A DNA stretch of 64,000 nucleotides from Olsenella sp. (lineage in GTDB: Bacteria > Actinomycetota > Coriobacteriia > Coriobacteriales > Atopobiaceae), in the NCBI GenBank assembly GCA_022648325.1, contig JALCMG010000008.1, positions 1 to 64,000 on the forward strand, read 5' to 3'. The translations under genes were made by a program, and so were the position numbers. The notes beneath the pieces were generated by a model. It was not told the origin of the DNA and did not search any database. It saw only the letters and a list, made by a program, of their open reading frames with translations. The first letter of the stretch is position 1. Every line of letters begins with the position of its first letter. Positions 1 through 9,284 of this stretch are shown in pieces.

Positions 1-666
1 TACTGCGTGACGCCTCTCCTCTCGCTTGCGGCAGACAGGCCATGCCTGCTGCGCGGGCTTCTGGTTGGCGGGTTCCTCCTCGCGTTTGTGGTGCCAACGC
101 TTACCTGGGCACATCTTGTGAGGCCAGGGGACGTGGGCGCGGTGCAAGGGTGGCCGCTTCTCACGAGCACGGCTGTCTTCTACTTTCTCTTGGGCTATTA
201 CCTGCGCGAATATGTGCCGGATACCCCGGTGGTCCGTGTGGCTGCGGTTGTTGCGGCGGTTGCTTCCCCGGCGCTCATGTATGCCATTGGGCACGCCGTG
301 AACGTTGCGTCCCCAACGTACGACTCGTTTCCCGTGAACGCCTTCTTCCCGCTTGCTGCCACGTATGCAGCGGGCTTGTTCTGCGCGGTCCGCATTCTGG
401 AGCCGCGCCTTAGGACGCTGGGCAAGCGCGCGAAGAGCGTGCTTGCAACGCTCTCCTCAGCGTCTTTGTACGTGTACCTTTTCCACATCCCCGTGATCAA
501 CTGGCTCGGGGCGAACGTCACGCCAGATTTGGGCGCCCGCTTTGTGCGGCACCCGCTCTACGAGGCGGTTATCGTGTTTGTCCTTGTCGGCGTTCCGAGC
601 GTTGCGTCTGCGGCGGCAAAGCGGGCCGCAAAGCGCCGCGCGAAAGATGCGGCAGCCGCGCGGTAA
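1..666 (+). CDS. Membrane acyltransferase, C-terminal part (5' end outside window)
   Basis: The frame is open from the first base, so the gene begins upstream of the window; the GTG at 7 is probably internal. The visible part, about 220 residues, is a run of hydrophobic helices ending in an Ala/Arg/Lys-rich cytoplasmic tail. Near residue 155 the stretch SSASLYVYLFHIPVI resembles the late-helix signature of acyltransferase_3 (OafA-type) enzymes, which acylate surface sugars at the membrane. The N-terminal catalytic region is not visible, so the assignment rests on topology and this motif. No terminator is seen before tyrS, 124 bp downstream on the same strand. Confidence 0.6.
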   Translation, partial: YCVTPLLSLAADRPCLLRGLLVGGFLLAFVVPTLTWAHLVRPGDVGAVQGWPLLTSTAVFYFLLGYYLREYVPDTPVVRVAAVVAAVASPALMYAIGHAVNVASPTYDSFPVNAFFPLAATYAAGLFCAVRILEPRLRTLGKRAKSVLATLSSASLYVYLFHIPVINWLGANVTPDLGARFVRHPLYEAVIVFVLVGVPSVASAAAKRAAKRRAKDAAAAR

Positions 667-789
667 GGCGCTTGACGCGCACGCCTTGTGCGGCGGGCGC
701 GTGGCGCCAACCTGCGCTATCCTTGTGCGTGCGCGGTCGCACCAGGCGCGGTCCGCGAAGACATACGAACTCACACGGAGGACAGAGCT

Positions 790-2007
790 TTGCTGCCAGT
801 CGAAGAACAGCTGAAGGTCATCACCTCGGGCACCATGCAGATCGTGCCCATGGACGAGCTTCGCAAGAAGCTTGAGCGCGGGGTGCCGCTCAACGTCAAG
901 CTGGGCGTGGATCCCACCAGCCCCGACCTTCACCTCGGCCACGCCGTCCCCCTGCGCAAGATGCGCCAGTTCCAGGACCTCGGCCACAGGGTCACGCTCA
1001 TCATCGGCAACGGCACAGCCCTTATCGGCGACCCCTCCGGCCGCGACTCCACCCGCCCGCCCCTCAGCGAGGAGCGGGTCGAGGCCAACGCCAAGACCTA
1101 CGTGGCGCAGGCCATGAAGGTCCTGGACCCCGAGAAGACCACCATCGTCCACAACGGCGACTGGCTTAAGCCCCTCGACCTCTCCAAGATGCTCAAGCTC
1201 ATGAGCCAGTTCAAAGTGGCCCGCATCCTCGAGCGCGAGGACTTCCACAACCGCTACACCAACGGCCAGTCCATCGCCCTGCACGAGTTCATCTACCCCG
1301 TGCTCCAGGCCTACGACTCCGTTGTGGTGAAGGCGGACGTCGAGATGGGCGGCAACGACCAGATCTTCAACCTCCTCGCCGGTCGCGACCTCATGCGCGC
1401 CATGGGAATGGAGCCGCAGGTGGCGCTCACCGTGCCGCTGCTCGTGGGCACCGACGGCGTGAAGAAGATGTCCAAGTCCTACAAGAACTACGTTGGCCTC
1501 ACGGACCCTGCAGACGACATGTACGGCAAGATCATGTCCATCACCGACGAGCTGGTGCCGCTCTACTTCCGCCTGTGCTCCACGCTTCCCGTGGACCAGA
1601 TTGACGCCATCGACGCCCAGTTCAAGGACGGCACGGCAGACCCGTACGCCCTCAAGCGCGAGCTTGCCCGCAACATCTGCGACCTCTACCGCGGCGCGGG
1701 CGCGGGCGACGCCGCCCAGGCGGCCTTCGACGCCACGTTCAAGAAGGGCGAGGTGCCCGAGGACATCGCGGAGTTCCCGCTCTCCACGGTTCAGGTGAAC
1801 GACGAGGGCAAGGTCTACCTGGCCAAGCTCCTGGTGGACGTGAAGATTGCCAGCGGCACGGGCGAGGCCCGCCGCCTCATCGACGGCGGTGGTGTCAAGA
1901 TCGACGGCAAGGCCGTGGAGCCCAAGTGCTACAACGTGGACCCCGCGCTCTTCTCGGCAGGCACCGTGCTGCAGAGCGGCAAGAAGCGCTGGGCAAAGCT
2001 GGCGTAG
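790..2007 (+). CDS. tyrS: Tyrosyl-tRNA synthetase
   Basis: Class I aminoacyl-tRNA synthetase that charges tRNA-Tyr with tyrosine in the cytoplasm; 405 residues, normal for the family. The Rossmann catalytic domain has the HLGH form of the HIGH motif near residue 50 and KKMSKS near residue 229. A C-terminal S4-type RNA-binding domain covers roughly the last 65 residues (SGTGEARRLIDGGGVKIDG). I chose the TTG at 790 because GGAGG at 777-781 sits 8 nt upstream and the protein then begins in the usual place; the longer open frame from 688 has no ribosome site. No T-box leader is visible, so control is not evident. A strong hairpin follows the stop codon. Confidence 0.95.
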   Translation: MLPVEEQLKVITSGTMQIVPMDELRKKLERGVPLNVKLGVDPTSPDLHLGHAVPLRKMRQFQDLGHRVTLIIGNGTALIGDPSGRDSTRPPLSEERVEANAKTYVAQAMKVLDPEKTTIVHNGDWLKPLDLSKMLKLMSQFKVARILEREDFHNRYTNGQSIALHEFIYPVLQAYDSVVVKADVEMGGNDQIFNLLAGRDLMRAMGMEPQVALTVPLLVGTDGVKKMSKSYKNYVGLTDPADDMYGKIMSITDELVPLYFRLCSTLPVDQIDAIDAQFKDGTADPYALKRELARNICDLYRGAGAGDAAQAAFDATFKKGEVPEDIAEFPLSTVQVNDEGKVYLAKLLVDVKIASGTGEARRLIDGGGVKIDGKAVEPKCYNVDPALFSAGTVLQSGKKRWAKLA

Positions 2008-2042
2008 CCAGCGGCTGCCTATCCGTTTGGCAGAAAAAGCTT

Positions 2043-2074
2043 GGGGCCGGCACTCGCTCTGGAGTGCCGGCCCC
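2043..2074. terminator. Bidirectional intrinsic terminator between tyrS and the gtr cassette
   Basis: A perfect 13-bp stem (ggggccggcactc at 2043-2055 pairing with 2062-2074) encloses a 6-nt loop. On the minus strand the stem is followed by gctttttctg, a usable U-tract, so it terminates the leftward gtr cassette well. On the plus strand the tract is poorer (agagttattct). It sits between convergent genes, as expected for a shared terminator. Confidence 0.85.
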
Positions 2075-2112
2075 AGAGTTATTCTGAGCCGCGGCTTTTC
2101 TTGGCGTGACAG

Positions 2113-3771
2113 CTATTTCTCTGTCCTTAAGCGAGGGGTTGCCTGCCTTCGAGGGTGCTCGGCGCGCCACAGGGTGTGCCGATGTGACGCCTGCTGGTAC
2201 CCGTACATACCGAGCAGCACGAAATAGCCGGAATACAGGTAGAGATAGCGCGCCCTCGCCTCAAACGCGAGAAGGAAAAGGAGTATTGCTCCCACGCAAT
2301 AGGCAATCACGAGCCAACCCGGCTGGGCAGAGCCGAGTTCTTTCCCGTCTGGGTTACGACGCCCCCTTGGTCGCAGGAGCCCTAGGGGGATTCCGACTAG
2401 GCAGACGAGCCATAGGGCCTGCTCGATGGTGCAGAAGAGCCGGTACGGGACTTCCTCCGAAGGGCTTTCCGGTGGATATATGTAGCTGTGGAAGAAGTTG
2501 GAGCTGTCTCCTGAGGCAACTCCAACAGTCTCATGGATGAAGTCCACCTCGCCGAGCCACGCAAAGGTTCCGTCGTTAAAGCATACGAGCGTCTTCTTGA
2601 CGAGGTGCCTCGCCAGGCCAAGAGGACCATATTCCTCCAGGCGCTCCCTGGTGACGGCCTTGTTTATATCCTCGCGAGCTTCAACCGTGACCTGGGTCAT
2701 CGACAAAATGCTGTCATCGTAAGAGAATGCTCCATCCGTATTGTCGTTGAGCCCCATCATCAGGTAGTGGCTCATCGTGAACCGGGGGTTGTCATCCCAG
2801 GCAATGCCGAGCTTCTCGGTCGCTGCGTGAACCCCTGCGAGTGAGACGACAAAAACGAGCAGCACAATTGCGACGTTGGATAGCGCCTTTCGGACGATGG
2901 GCGTCCCCCAAGACTCCAACACCCAGACCAGACAGGCCGCGATAAGCACAAAGATGCAGGTTGGTTTGATGCTGTACGCAGCCGCGCTGAGCAGTCCAAG
3001 GGCGATAAGCGCAGGAAGGCTGTCACCGTGGCACACGAGGAGATAGAGCATCAGCGTACAGAAGAAGAGGCCATACGTGTCTGAGTAAGGAATCATGTAC
3101 CACGGGGAAAGTCCCACCAGAACAAAGAAGATGATGTCGGCAAGCCGCGCGAACCCTCCCTGGCCAAACAGTTTGGCGGAAACCCTTGTGAACAGGTAGA
3201 ACGGCAAAGATACCAAGAGCATCGAGACCATGGCAAAAAACACGCCTTCAGCAATTTGCGGTACCACGGCTGCTCGAATGCGATTTTGAGCTCGGAGGAG
3301 AATCAACAGCAAGAGGTTGTTGGGAAAGCGCGAGAAGTACGAGTAGTACCAGCCGTCCGCAGCAAGCGTTTGCGAAAGCGGAGCCGGAAGGACGGAAGCC
3401 TCGCGTACGGTTCCCGCGTCCCATCCGGTGAGAAAGCCGACGTTGTAGAAGGAGACGAGCTGATAGCAAAATAGGGCTGCGGTTGCTATGATTGCAACCC
3501 CTCTGCCGCTGCTCGCGTGTGCAGGCTCTTTGGTGGTGGTTCTTCTCTGCAAAACAAGCTTATGGAAGAGAATCACGCCTACGACGGCTATCGCGAGAAG
3601 GGCGAGGTTTGGGAGAAGGGGAACGTTAGACGAGCCCAGACTGTAGTCGATGTTGCGGTCAACGAAGACCACAATCGCGCACACCAGTACATAGACGAGA
3701 AGTACGGCATTCATCAGACCTCGCGCAAGTCGTCGGCTCCAGTTGTCTGGCGCATTGCTCATTTGAACCAC
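2113..3771 (-). CDS. Polytopic membrane glycosyltransferase-like protein (third gene of gtr-type cassette)
   Basis: A 552-residue protein (549 if translation starts at the ATG at 3762) with about ten hydrophobic helices, a predicted periplasmic-side loop around residues 300-420, and a short basic C-terminus. I do not recognise a specific family by motif. Its position directly after a GtrB-like and a GtrA-like gene, with only a 3-nt gap, matches three-gene gtr systems, in which the third, polytopic protein transfers the sugar from the flipped polyprenyl carrier to a surface glycan. In known systems this third gene is the variable, specificity-determining one, so weak similarity is expected. 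A dolichyl-P-mannose-type (GT39/GT-C) transferase is the main alternative. Confidence 0.6.
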   Translation of the reverse strand: MVQMSNAPDNWSRRLARGLMNAVLLVYVLVCAIVVFVDRNIDYSLGSSNVPLLPNLALLAIAVVGVILFHKLVLQRRTTTKEPAHASSGRGVAIIATAALFCYQLVSFYNVGFLTGWDAGTVREASVLPAPLSQTLAADGWYYSYFSRFPNNLLLLILLRAQNRIRAAVVPQIAEGVFFAMVSMLLVSLPFYLFTRVSAKLFGQGGFARLADIIFFVLVGLSPWYMIPYSDTYGLFFCTLMLYLLVCHGDSLPALIALGLLSAAAYSIKPTCIFVLIAACLVWVLESWGTPIVRKALSNVAIVLLVFVVSLAGVHAATEKLGIAWDDNPRFTMSHYLMMGLNDNTDGAFSYDDSILSMTQVTVEAREDINKAVTRERLEEYGPLGLARHLVKKTLVCFNDGTFAWLGEVDFIHETVGVASGDSSNFFHSYIYPPESPSEEVPYRLFCTIEQALWLVCLVGIPLGLLRPRGRRNPDGKELGSAQPGWLVIAYCVGAILLFLLAFEARARYLYLYSGYFVLLGMYGYQQASHRHTLWRAEHPRRQATPRLRTEK

Positions 3772-3774
3772 ACC

Positions 3775-4179
3775 CTAGCTGTGGTCCGCGTCAAGCCAGT
3801 GCTTGCGGGAGAAGAAGTTCCACAGCATCACGATGCCCGTTGCCGCGACCTTCACCAGTACGTACCAGCGCTCGCCCAGTGCGGTGGTGCCGCCCCACAT
3901 AATGAGTTGGTTGAGGCCCAGCCCGATGAGGGAGAGCACCACAAAGATGATGAACTCACGCCTCTTTGAGAGGTCCTCCCTGTGCTTGAACACAAAGCGC
4001 ATCGAGGCTAGGTAGTTGAAGACCGTGGAGGTGCAAAACGATATGCCCGAGGATATGACGGGGTCGACGCCAAACACCTCGGTGAGGAAGATCATGATCC
4101 CAAAGTCGATGCCCGTGGCGATTACGCCAACGACGCCAAACTTCAGGAACTGCGTGACGAGCTTCTTGAGTCCACCCAT
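3775..4179 (-). CDS. GtrA-family membrane protein (candidate polyprenyl-P-sugar flippase)
   Basis: A 134-residue protein with four hydrophobic segments, typical length and layout for the GtrA/DPMS family (PF04138). The N-terminal stretch LVTQFLKFGVVGVIATGIDF and the later LNQLIMWG match the family pattern. Characterised relatives are thought to move a polyprenyl-phosphate sugar across the membrane. It lies 9 bp after the GtrB-like gene and 3 bp before the polytopic transferase, so all three are probably one transcript. Translation may be coupled to the upstream gene. The sugar and acceptor cannot be read from the sequence. Confidence 0.85.
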   Translation of the reverse strand: MGGLKKLVTQFLKFGVVGVIATGIDFGIMIFLTEVFGVDPVISSGISFCTSTVFNYLASMRFVFKHREDLSKRREFIIFVVLSLIGLGLNQLIMWGGTTALGERWYVLVKVAATGIVMLWNFFSRKHWLDADHS

Positions 4180-4188
4180 GAGCGGCGC

Positions 4189-5163
4189 CTAGTCAAGCTC
4201 GACGTCCACGATGTAGCGCGGACGCCGCTTTGTCTCGAGGTACGCCTTACCCACGTACTCGCCGGTCACGCCAAGCGAGGTGATGATGAGGCCGCCCACC
4301 AGCCAGATTGACACCATGATGCTGCCCCAGCCGGCAACGGCGTTGCCCGTCGCGCAGCTCACGATGGTGTAGATGAGCATGATGAGGGCAACAAAGAGGG
4401 CAATGATGCCGACGACGGTCATCACGTGCATGGGCTCAATGGAGAAGGACGTGATTCCCTCGGCTGCGAGAGCGAGCATCTTCGAAAGTGGGTACTTCGA
4501 CTCGCCTGCCATGCGCTCCTTTCGGCTGTAGTAGACCTCGTCGGTCTTGAAGCCAAGGGAAGGAACCATTCCGCGTAGGAAGAGGTTGGCCTCGCGGTAT
4601 TGCGCAAGCGCTTTGAGGGCGCGCGAACTCATGAGACGGAAGTCCGCACTGTTGTAGACGACCTCCGCCCCTAGCTTATTCATGAGGCGGTAGTAGGCCT
4701 GGGCGGTGTTGCGCTTGAAGCCGGTGTCCGTGTCGCGGTTGTTGCGGACGCCATAGACTATCTCGGCGCCTGCGGCATACTTGTCGACCATCTCCTCGAT
4801 TACGTCGACGTCATCTTGGAGATCCGCGTCAATGGAGACCGAAATGTCGCAGCTACGATCGAGCGCGTCCATGAGACCCGCGTAGAGGGCACGCTGGTGC
4901 CCTTCGTTGTGGGCGAGCTTGATGCCGGTGAAGATGTGATTGCCCTCATGAAGCGAGGCGATGATGTCCCACGTTGAGTCCTTTGAGCCGTCGTCTACAA
5001 AGATGATGCGGCTCTCGGGTGAGACCTTCCCTTTTCCGATTAGGTTGTCGACAGCGCTTGCAAGGATGCTGCCTGATTGAGGGAGGACTTCCTCCTCGTT
5101 GTAGCAGGGGACGACGATGCAGAGTAGTGGGACTTTGTCGCGTGAGTCAGGGGGGGATAACAT
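4189..5163 (-). CDS. GtrB-like bactoprenyl-phosphate glycosyltransferase (GT2)
   Basis: A 324-residue GT-A fold enzyme followed by two C-terminal membrane helices (about residues 238-265 and 275-300), the classic GtrB/DPM1-like layout. It attaches a sugar from a nucleotide donor to undecaprenyl phosphate on the cytoplasmic side. Visible motifs are CIVVPCYNEEEVLPQS near the N-terminus, FVDDGSKDST, and the metal-binding DADLQDD near residue 113. It is the first gene of a leftward cassette with GtrA-like and polytopic transferase genes. No convincing ribosome site precedes the ATG at 5163. The 234 bp between it and the divergent U32 gene must hold both promoters. Confidence 0.88.
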   Translation of the reverse strand: MLSPPDSRDKVPLLCIVVPCYNEEEVLPQSGSILASAVDNLIGKGKVSPESRIIFVDDGSKDSTWDIIASLHEGNHIFTGIKLAHNEGHQRALYAGLMDALDRSCDISVSIDADLQDDVDVIEEMVDKYAAGAEIVYGVRNNRDTDTGFKRNTAQAYYRLMNKLGAEVVYNSADFRLMSSRALKALAQYREANLFLRGMVPSLGFKTDEVYYSRKERMAGESKYPLSKMLALAAEGITSFSIEPMHVMTVVGIIALFVALIMLIYTIVSCATGNAVAGWGSIMVSIWLVGGLIITSLGVTGEYVGKAYLETKRRPRYIVDVELD

Positions 5164-5397
5164 TAAGGTGTCTGTCGTTCAAAACGTCTCTCCCAACGTT
5201 GTGGCTGTGCCTGACGATGACATCGACCATTGTAGTTCCGGGGCATTGCGGCCACCCGGCCAGTGTCTAGCTCAGAGAATATCTGAATATCCGTAGTTAC
5301 CCCTACGCGAAGGGGCGCGCGTTCTTATGATTGCAATGCAAGTTTTCTCGGCCGGGGCTGTTCCTCGCGCCTTGTCCAACTGACAGGGAGAACAAGT

Positions 5398-7902
5398 TTG
5401 ACCACTACAAGGGGCATAGAGCTCCTGGCGCCCGCCGGTGGGCCAGAGGCGTTCAACGCCGCGCTGGCTGCCGGCGCCGATGCCATCTACTGTGGTCTGG
5501 GCAACAACTTCAACGCCCGTCGCAGCGCGCACAACTTCACCGAAGAGACCTTTGGCGAGGCCTGCCGCCGTGCGCACCTGGCTGGTGCGCGCGTCTACGT
5601 GACGGTGAACATCGCCGTTGCCACGCGGGAGATTCCACAGGTGCTCGAGCTTATCCGTCGCGCCTGGCTGCTGGGCGCAGACGCCTTCATCATCCAGGAC
5701 TGGGGGCTTCTCGCCGAAGTGCGCCGCAGCTGGCCAGAGATCGAGTGCCACGTCTCCACCCAGGCCAACGTGCATGACGCCCGAGGCACCGTCTGGTGCC
5801 GCGAGCTGGGCGTGGCGCGCGTTACGCTCTCGCGGGAGCTCTCGCTCAAGGAGATGCGCACCATCGCACGCGAGGGGGTCGAGCTTGAGGTCTTTGGCCA
5901 CGGGGCACTGTGCTTCTGCTACTCCGGCGTGTGCATGATGAGCTCGCTTGCCGGCGGGCGCTCGGCCAACCGAGGCCTCTGCGCGCAGCCCTGTCGCCTG
6001 CCGTACGACTTGGTGGACGAGGCTGGACGCGCTATCGAGGCACCTGGTCGCACGCGGCCGCTCTGTCCAAAGGACTACTGCGTTGTTGATGACCTTCCTC
6101 GGCTGATGGACGCCGGTGTTGCCTCCCTCAAGGTTGAGGGCCGCATGAAGTCGCCAGACTACGTGTACGCCGTGATCTCGGCCTACCGCGGAGCGCTCGA
6201 TGCGCTGGCCGCAGGCGAGAAGGACGAGAAGTCAGACGCCGCGCGCCACCGCACGCTGCGCCGCGTCTTCAACCGCGACTTCACAGACGCCTACCTCTGG
6301 GGCCGCTCCGGTGACGAGATGATGAGCTACGAGCGCTCCAACAACCGTGGCGAGCTGGTGGGCGAGGTTGTCTCGTCCCGCCGGCTTGAGGACACCCTCG
6401 TGCGGCGCGGCGGCTCCGACGGCGGTCGCGAGCGTATGCGGCGCCTTACCCGTGCAGACGTGGAGATTCGCCTTGACCAGCCGGTGGGGGAGGGCGATCT
6501 GCTCGAGCTTCGGCCGGTGGAGGATCCCTCGCAGTTCCTCACCGTGCGCGCCGAGCGCGCGGCAGATGCCGGCGAGACCATTTCCTGTCGGGCCTCTCGC
6601 CCCGTGCCGGCGGGCTCCGTGGTGCGCGTTATTCGTTCGCAGGCGGCCATGGATGCCGCCGCACGAGTCGCCGGACTGGACGTGCCGCGCCGTCGCCCCG
6701 TCACCGTGAGGGTGCGGGCGCGCCTGGGCGAGCCCTTCTCGGTGATGCTTTCCTGCGCAGACGGGAGCGCTATCGCCACGGTGGAGGGCTTTGTGGTAGA
6801 GGCGGCCCGAACCAAGGCCGTGACCAGGGAAGACCTCATCGAGCACGTGGGCCGCATGGGGCAGTGCCCCTTCGAGCCGGTCTCGTTTGAGGTCGAGATT
6901 GACGAGGGCGTGGGCATGGGCTTCTCGGCCGTGCACAAGGTTCGCGCACAGGTGTGTGATGCCCTTGAGCAGCAGATCCTTTTGCCGTACGAGACGCGCG
7001 GGAAGGGCCTTTCCGTGGCCCCCTCGGCCCGGGGCGTGGCCGCGCGCCTGACGGAGGTTCGCGAGAAGGACGGGCTTGCTGCGCCCGGCTCGTGGACGCG
7101 ACCGGTGCCGGAGGCCTGTGCGCTTGTGGCCACGGCCGATGCCGCGCGCGCGGCCTTCGAGGCAGGGGCGGCCCGCATCTACGCAATGTCGGACGCACTG
7201 GAGGACGGGTCCACGTGGCCGGAGGGTGTGATTCCGTGGCTCGACGAGGTGTGCCGCGAGGGCGACCACGCGCGCCTGGACCCGTGGGTGCGCGCCGGCC
7301 AGTCCGTGGGCGTGGGCAACGTCTCGGAGCTGGCGCTCGCCGCCTCGCGAGGGGCGCTGCCCGAGATTCGCACCTGCATCCCCGTGCACAACGAGAGCTC
7401 TATCGTGGCGCTTGAGTCTGCGGGCGCCGTGGGGTTCTGGCTCTCGCCCGAGCTCACGCTGGAGGAGGTCTGCTCGCTTGCCGGTGCCGCCTCGGTGCCG
7501 GTGGGGCTTGTGGTCTCTGGGCGTGCGTGTGCCATGACGAGCGAGCACTGCGTGCTGCAGGCTGCGGGGCGTTGCATCCACGACTGCCCCAACTGCGAGT
7601 TGTGCCGCCGGCGTCTCTCGCTTCGTGATATCGAAGGCAACCTACTGCCGGTGCGCACGGACGTACACGGGCGCTCGCGTATCTGGGCGGCGCATCCGCT
7701 GGATGCAACCCCGCAGGCAGATGCCCTGGTCGCGGCTGGCATTACGCGGCTCATGGCCGATGCGACGCTTCTCTCGCCCGAGGAGTGCACGTTTGCCGTA
7801 GAACGTGTAGTGCGTGCGCTTGCCGCCGTGGCGGAGGGGAAGCGCCCTGCTCCTCGTGTGCAGGGTGCAACCTCTGGGCATCTTTTCACGGGCATTGGGT
7901 AA
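5398..7902 (+). CDS. U32-family protein with DUF3656-type region (RlhA/collagenase-like)
   Basis: An 834-residue member of peptidase family U32. The N-terminal TIM-barrel-like domain begins IELLAPAGGPEAFNAALAAG. The conserved Cys cluster of the family (GALCFCYSGVCMMSS, then GLCAQPCR near residue 200) is intact; in studied relatives it binds iron-sulfur and supports RNA hydroxylation rather than proteolysis. A middle DUF3656-like region and a second barrel-like part with a CIHDCPNCELC cluster near residue 727 follow. The TTG start at 5398 is supported by AGGGAG at 5385-5390. Length fits the long Gram-positive versions. A role in tRNA or rRNA modification is inference from family knowledge. Confidence 0.85.
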   Translation: MTTTRGIELLAPAGGPEAFNAALAAGADAIYCGLGNNFNARRSAHNFTEETFGEACRRAHLAGARVYVTVNIAVATREIPQVLELIRRAWLLGADAFIIQDWGLLAEVRRSWPEIECHVSTQANVHDARGTVWCRELGVARVTLSRELSLKEMRTIAREGVELEVFGHGALCFCYSGVCMMSSLAGGRSANRGLCAQPCRLPYDLVDEAGRAIEAPGRTRPLCPKDYCVVDDLPRLMDAGVASLKVEGRMKSPDYVYAVISAYRGALDALAAGEKDEKSDAARHRTLRRVFNRDFTDAYLWGRSGDEMMSYERSNNRGELVGEVVSSRRLEDTLVRRGGSDGGRERMRRLTRADVEIRLDQPVGEGDLLELRPVEDPSQFLTVRAERAADAGETISCRASRPVPAGSVVRVIRSQAAMDAAARVAGLDVPRRRPVTVRVRARLGEPFSVMLSCADGSAIATVEGFVVEAARTKAVTREDLIEHVGRMGQCPFEPVSFEVEIDEGVGMGFSAVHKVRAQVCDALEQQILLPYETRGKGLSVAPSARGVAARLTEVREKDGLAAPGSWTRPVPEACALVATADAARAAFEAGAARIYAMSDALEDGSTWPEGVIPWLDEVCREGDHARLDPWVRAGQSVGVGNVSELALAASRGALPEIRTCIPVHNESSIVALESAGAVGFWLSPELTLEEVCSLAGAASVPVGLVVSGRACAMTSEHCVLQAAGRCIHDCPNCELCRRRLSLRDIEGNLLPVRTDVHGRSRIWAAHPLDATPQADALVAAGITRLMADATLLSPEECTFAVERVVRALAAVAEGKRPAPRVQGATSGHLFTGIG

Positions 7903-8000
7903 TATGTGACCTTGTAACCCATCATTGTGCTAGGAATTCGCACATCGTGAGTTCAAGCGAGACCACAGGCGCGGGGGCACCCGCGCGGGAGGAGAGGACC

Positions 8001-8300
8001 ATGGCAGAGAACGAGACCCCCAGCACCGAGCAGACCGCAAATGAGCAGGCTGCCGAGGCAAAGCCGGTGCTCAACCGCAAGCTTCTGTCCGAGACCATCG
8101 ACATCATCCGCCAGAGCCTTCAGGCCGACGGCGGCGATATTGCCCTTATCGACTGCACCGATGACGGCGTGGTGACCCTTGAGATGCAGGGTGCCTGCGC
8201 AGGCTGCCCGCTCTCGACCTACGACATGTCCGAGGGCATCGAGCGCATCCTCAAGGAGCACGTGCCCGGCGTTACCCGCGTGCAGTCTGCAGTTCTCTAG
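8001..8300 (+). CDS. NifU-like C-terminal domain Fe-S scaffold
   Basis: A 99-residue protein consisting mainly of one NifU C-terminal domain. About 30 residues of acidic, low-complexity N-terminus precede LSETIDIIRQSLQADGGDIA and the CxxC motif GACAGCPLS (around residues 70-77), which holds a labile Fe-S cluster for transfer to client proteins. The ATG at 8001 is preceded by GGAGAGG at 7991-7997. It lies between the Fe-S-type U32 protein and lgt on the same strand; feeding clusters to the U32 protein is possible but unproven. Confidence 0.9.
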   Translation: MAENETPSTEQTANEQAAEAKPVLNRKLLSETIDIIRQSLQADGGDIALIDCTDDGVVTLEMQGACAGCPLSTYDMSEGIERILKEHVPGVTRVQSAVL

Positions 8301-8315
8301 GTCGGGTGCTGCCCC

Positions 8316-9164
8316 GTGTGGCTGAATGACTTCTACCACTCACTCAACCCCATCGCGTTTACGCTTGGATCCTTCCAGGTGCGTTGGTATGGCATCGCGT
8401 ACCTGGCGGGGTTCGTGTGCGCGGGGCTGGTGATCGCGCGTGTGGCGAGGCGCTGGAAGCTCGACCTTACCGCCGATGACGTTCTCTCGGTGATGATCGA
8501 CGTTGCCGTGGGCGTCATCGTTGGCGCGCGCATCTTCTACGTGGTGTTCTACGGCGCGGGGTACTACCTCGAGCATCCGCTCGAGATCTTTGCCCTCAAC
8601 CAGGGCGGCATGAGCTTCCACGGCGGGCTGGTTGGTGCCCTGGTCGGCGGCACCATTGCGTGCAAGCGATGGAGGCTCTCGGTGCTCACGGTGGCCGACC
8701 TTGCCGCCATTGGCGCGCCCATCGGGCTCTTCTTTGGCCGCTGCGCCAACTTTGTGAACGGCGAGCTGTGGGGCAAGGAAACCTCGCTGCCGTGGGGCGT
8801 GATGTTCCCCAGTGGTGGTGCGGTGTACCGGCATCCCTCGCAGCTCTACGAGGCCTTGCTCGAGGGTGTGGTGCTGCTCTGCGTGCTGTTCGCGCTGTCG
8901 CGGCGTCGCCCGGCGAGGCCTCAGGGTACCTTCATTGGTACGTTCCTCATGCTGTACGGCGTGTTTAGGTTCCTCATTGAGTTCGTGCGCCTCCCGGATG
9001 CGCAGCTGGGATACCTCCTCGGCACCAACTGGCTCACGATGGGGCAGGTCCTGAGCTTGCCGCTCGTGGCGGCGGGAATCGTGGTGCTGGTGCTGGCGCA
9101 TCGGCACGACCGCCCGCAGGTGGGGCACCTCGAGCCCGCGGCGGACGGTGCTGCTGCGGCGTAG
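8316..9164 (+). CDS. lgt: Prolipoprotein diacylglyceryl transferase
   Basis: Integral membrane enzyme that transfers diacylglycerol from phosphatidylglycerol to the lipobox Cys of prelipoproteins. It has 282 residues and about seven membrane segments. Family hallmarks are present: VRWYGIAYLAGF near residue 24, a GGMSFHGGLVGALVGG region, and the signature FGRCANFVNGELWG near residue 143 followed by YRHPSQLYEA. The start is GTG at 8316, only 15 nt after the NifU-like stop, which suggests cotranscription. The C-terminal tail is short and His/Asp/Ala-rich. A 615-bp gene-free stretch follows. Confidence 0.95.
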   Translation: MWLNDFYHSLNPIAFTLGSFQVRWYGIAYLAGFVCAGLVIARVARRWKLDLTADDVLSVMIDVAVGVIVGARIFYVVFYGAGYYLEHPLEIFALNQGGMSFHGGLVGALVGGTIACKRWRLSVLTVADLAAIGAPIGLFFGRCANFVNGELWGKETSLPWGVMFPSGGAVYRHPSQLYEALLEGVVLLCVLFALSRRRPARPQGTFIGTFLMLYGVFRFLIEFVRLPDAQLGYLLGTNWLTMGQVLSLPLVAAGIVVLVLAHRHDRPQVGHLEPAADGAAAA

Positions 9165-9216
9165 GGCGCCGGCTGTGGTGCCGCTGCTTTTCTCTGCCGC
9201 CACGCCCGCCACTCCC

Positions 9217-9284
9217 GCAACACATTCGGACACGAATCTGTGACCCGCGCAGGTCGTAACACATTCGCGCGACGAATGTGTTGC
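9217..9284 (-). repeat. 68-bp palindromic element, copy A
   Basis: A 68-bp unit bounded by perfect 12-bp inverted ends (gcaacacattcg ... cgaatgtgttgc). Inside, two smaller hairpins of the ACACATTCG-n-CGAATSTGT type flank a core reading gcgcaggtcg. It is in reverse orientation relative to the copies at 10641 and 10714 and in the same orientation as the copy at 21633. It lies in the gap after lgt. Confidence 0.85.

Noticed and set aside
667..789. T-box leader for tyrS
   Set aside because: No AGGGTGGNACCGCG-type T-box sequence or specifier structure; the gap is only 123 bp.
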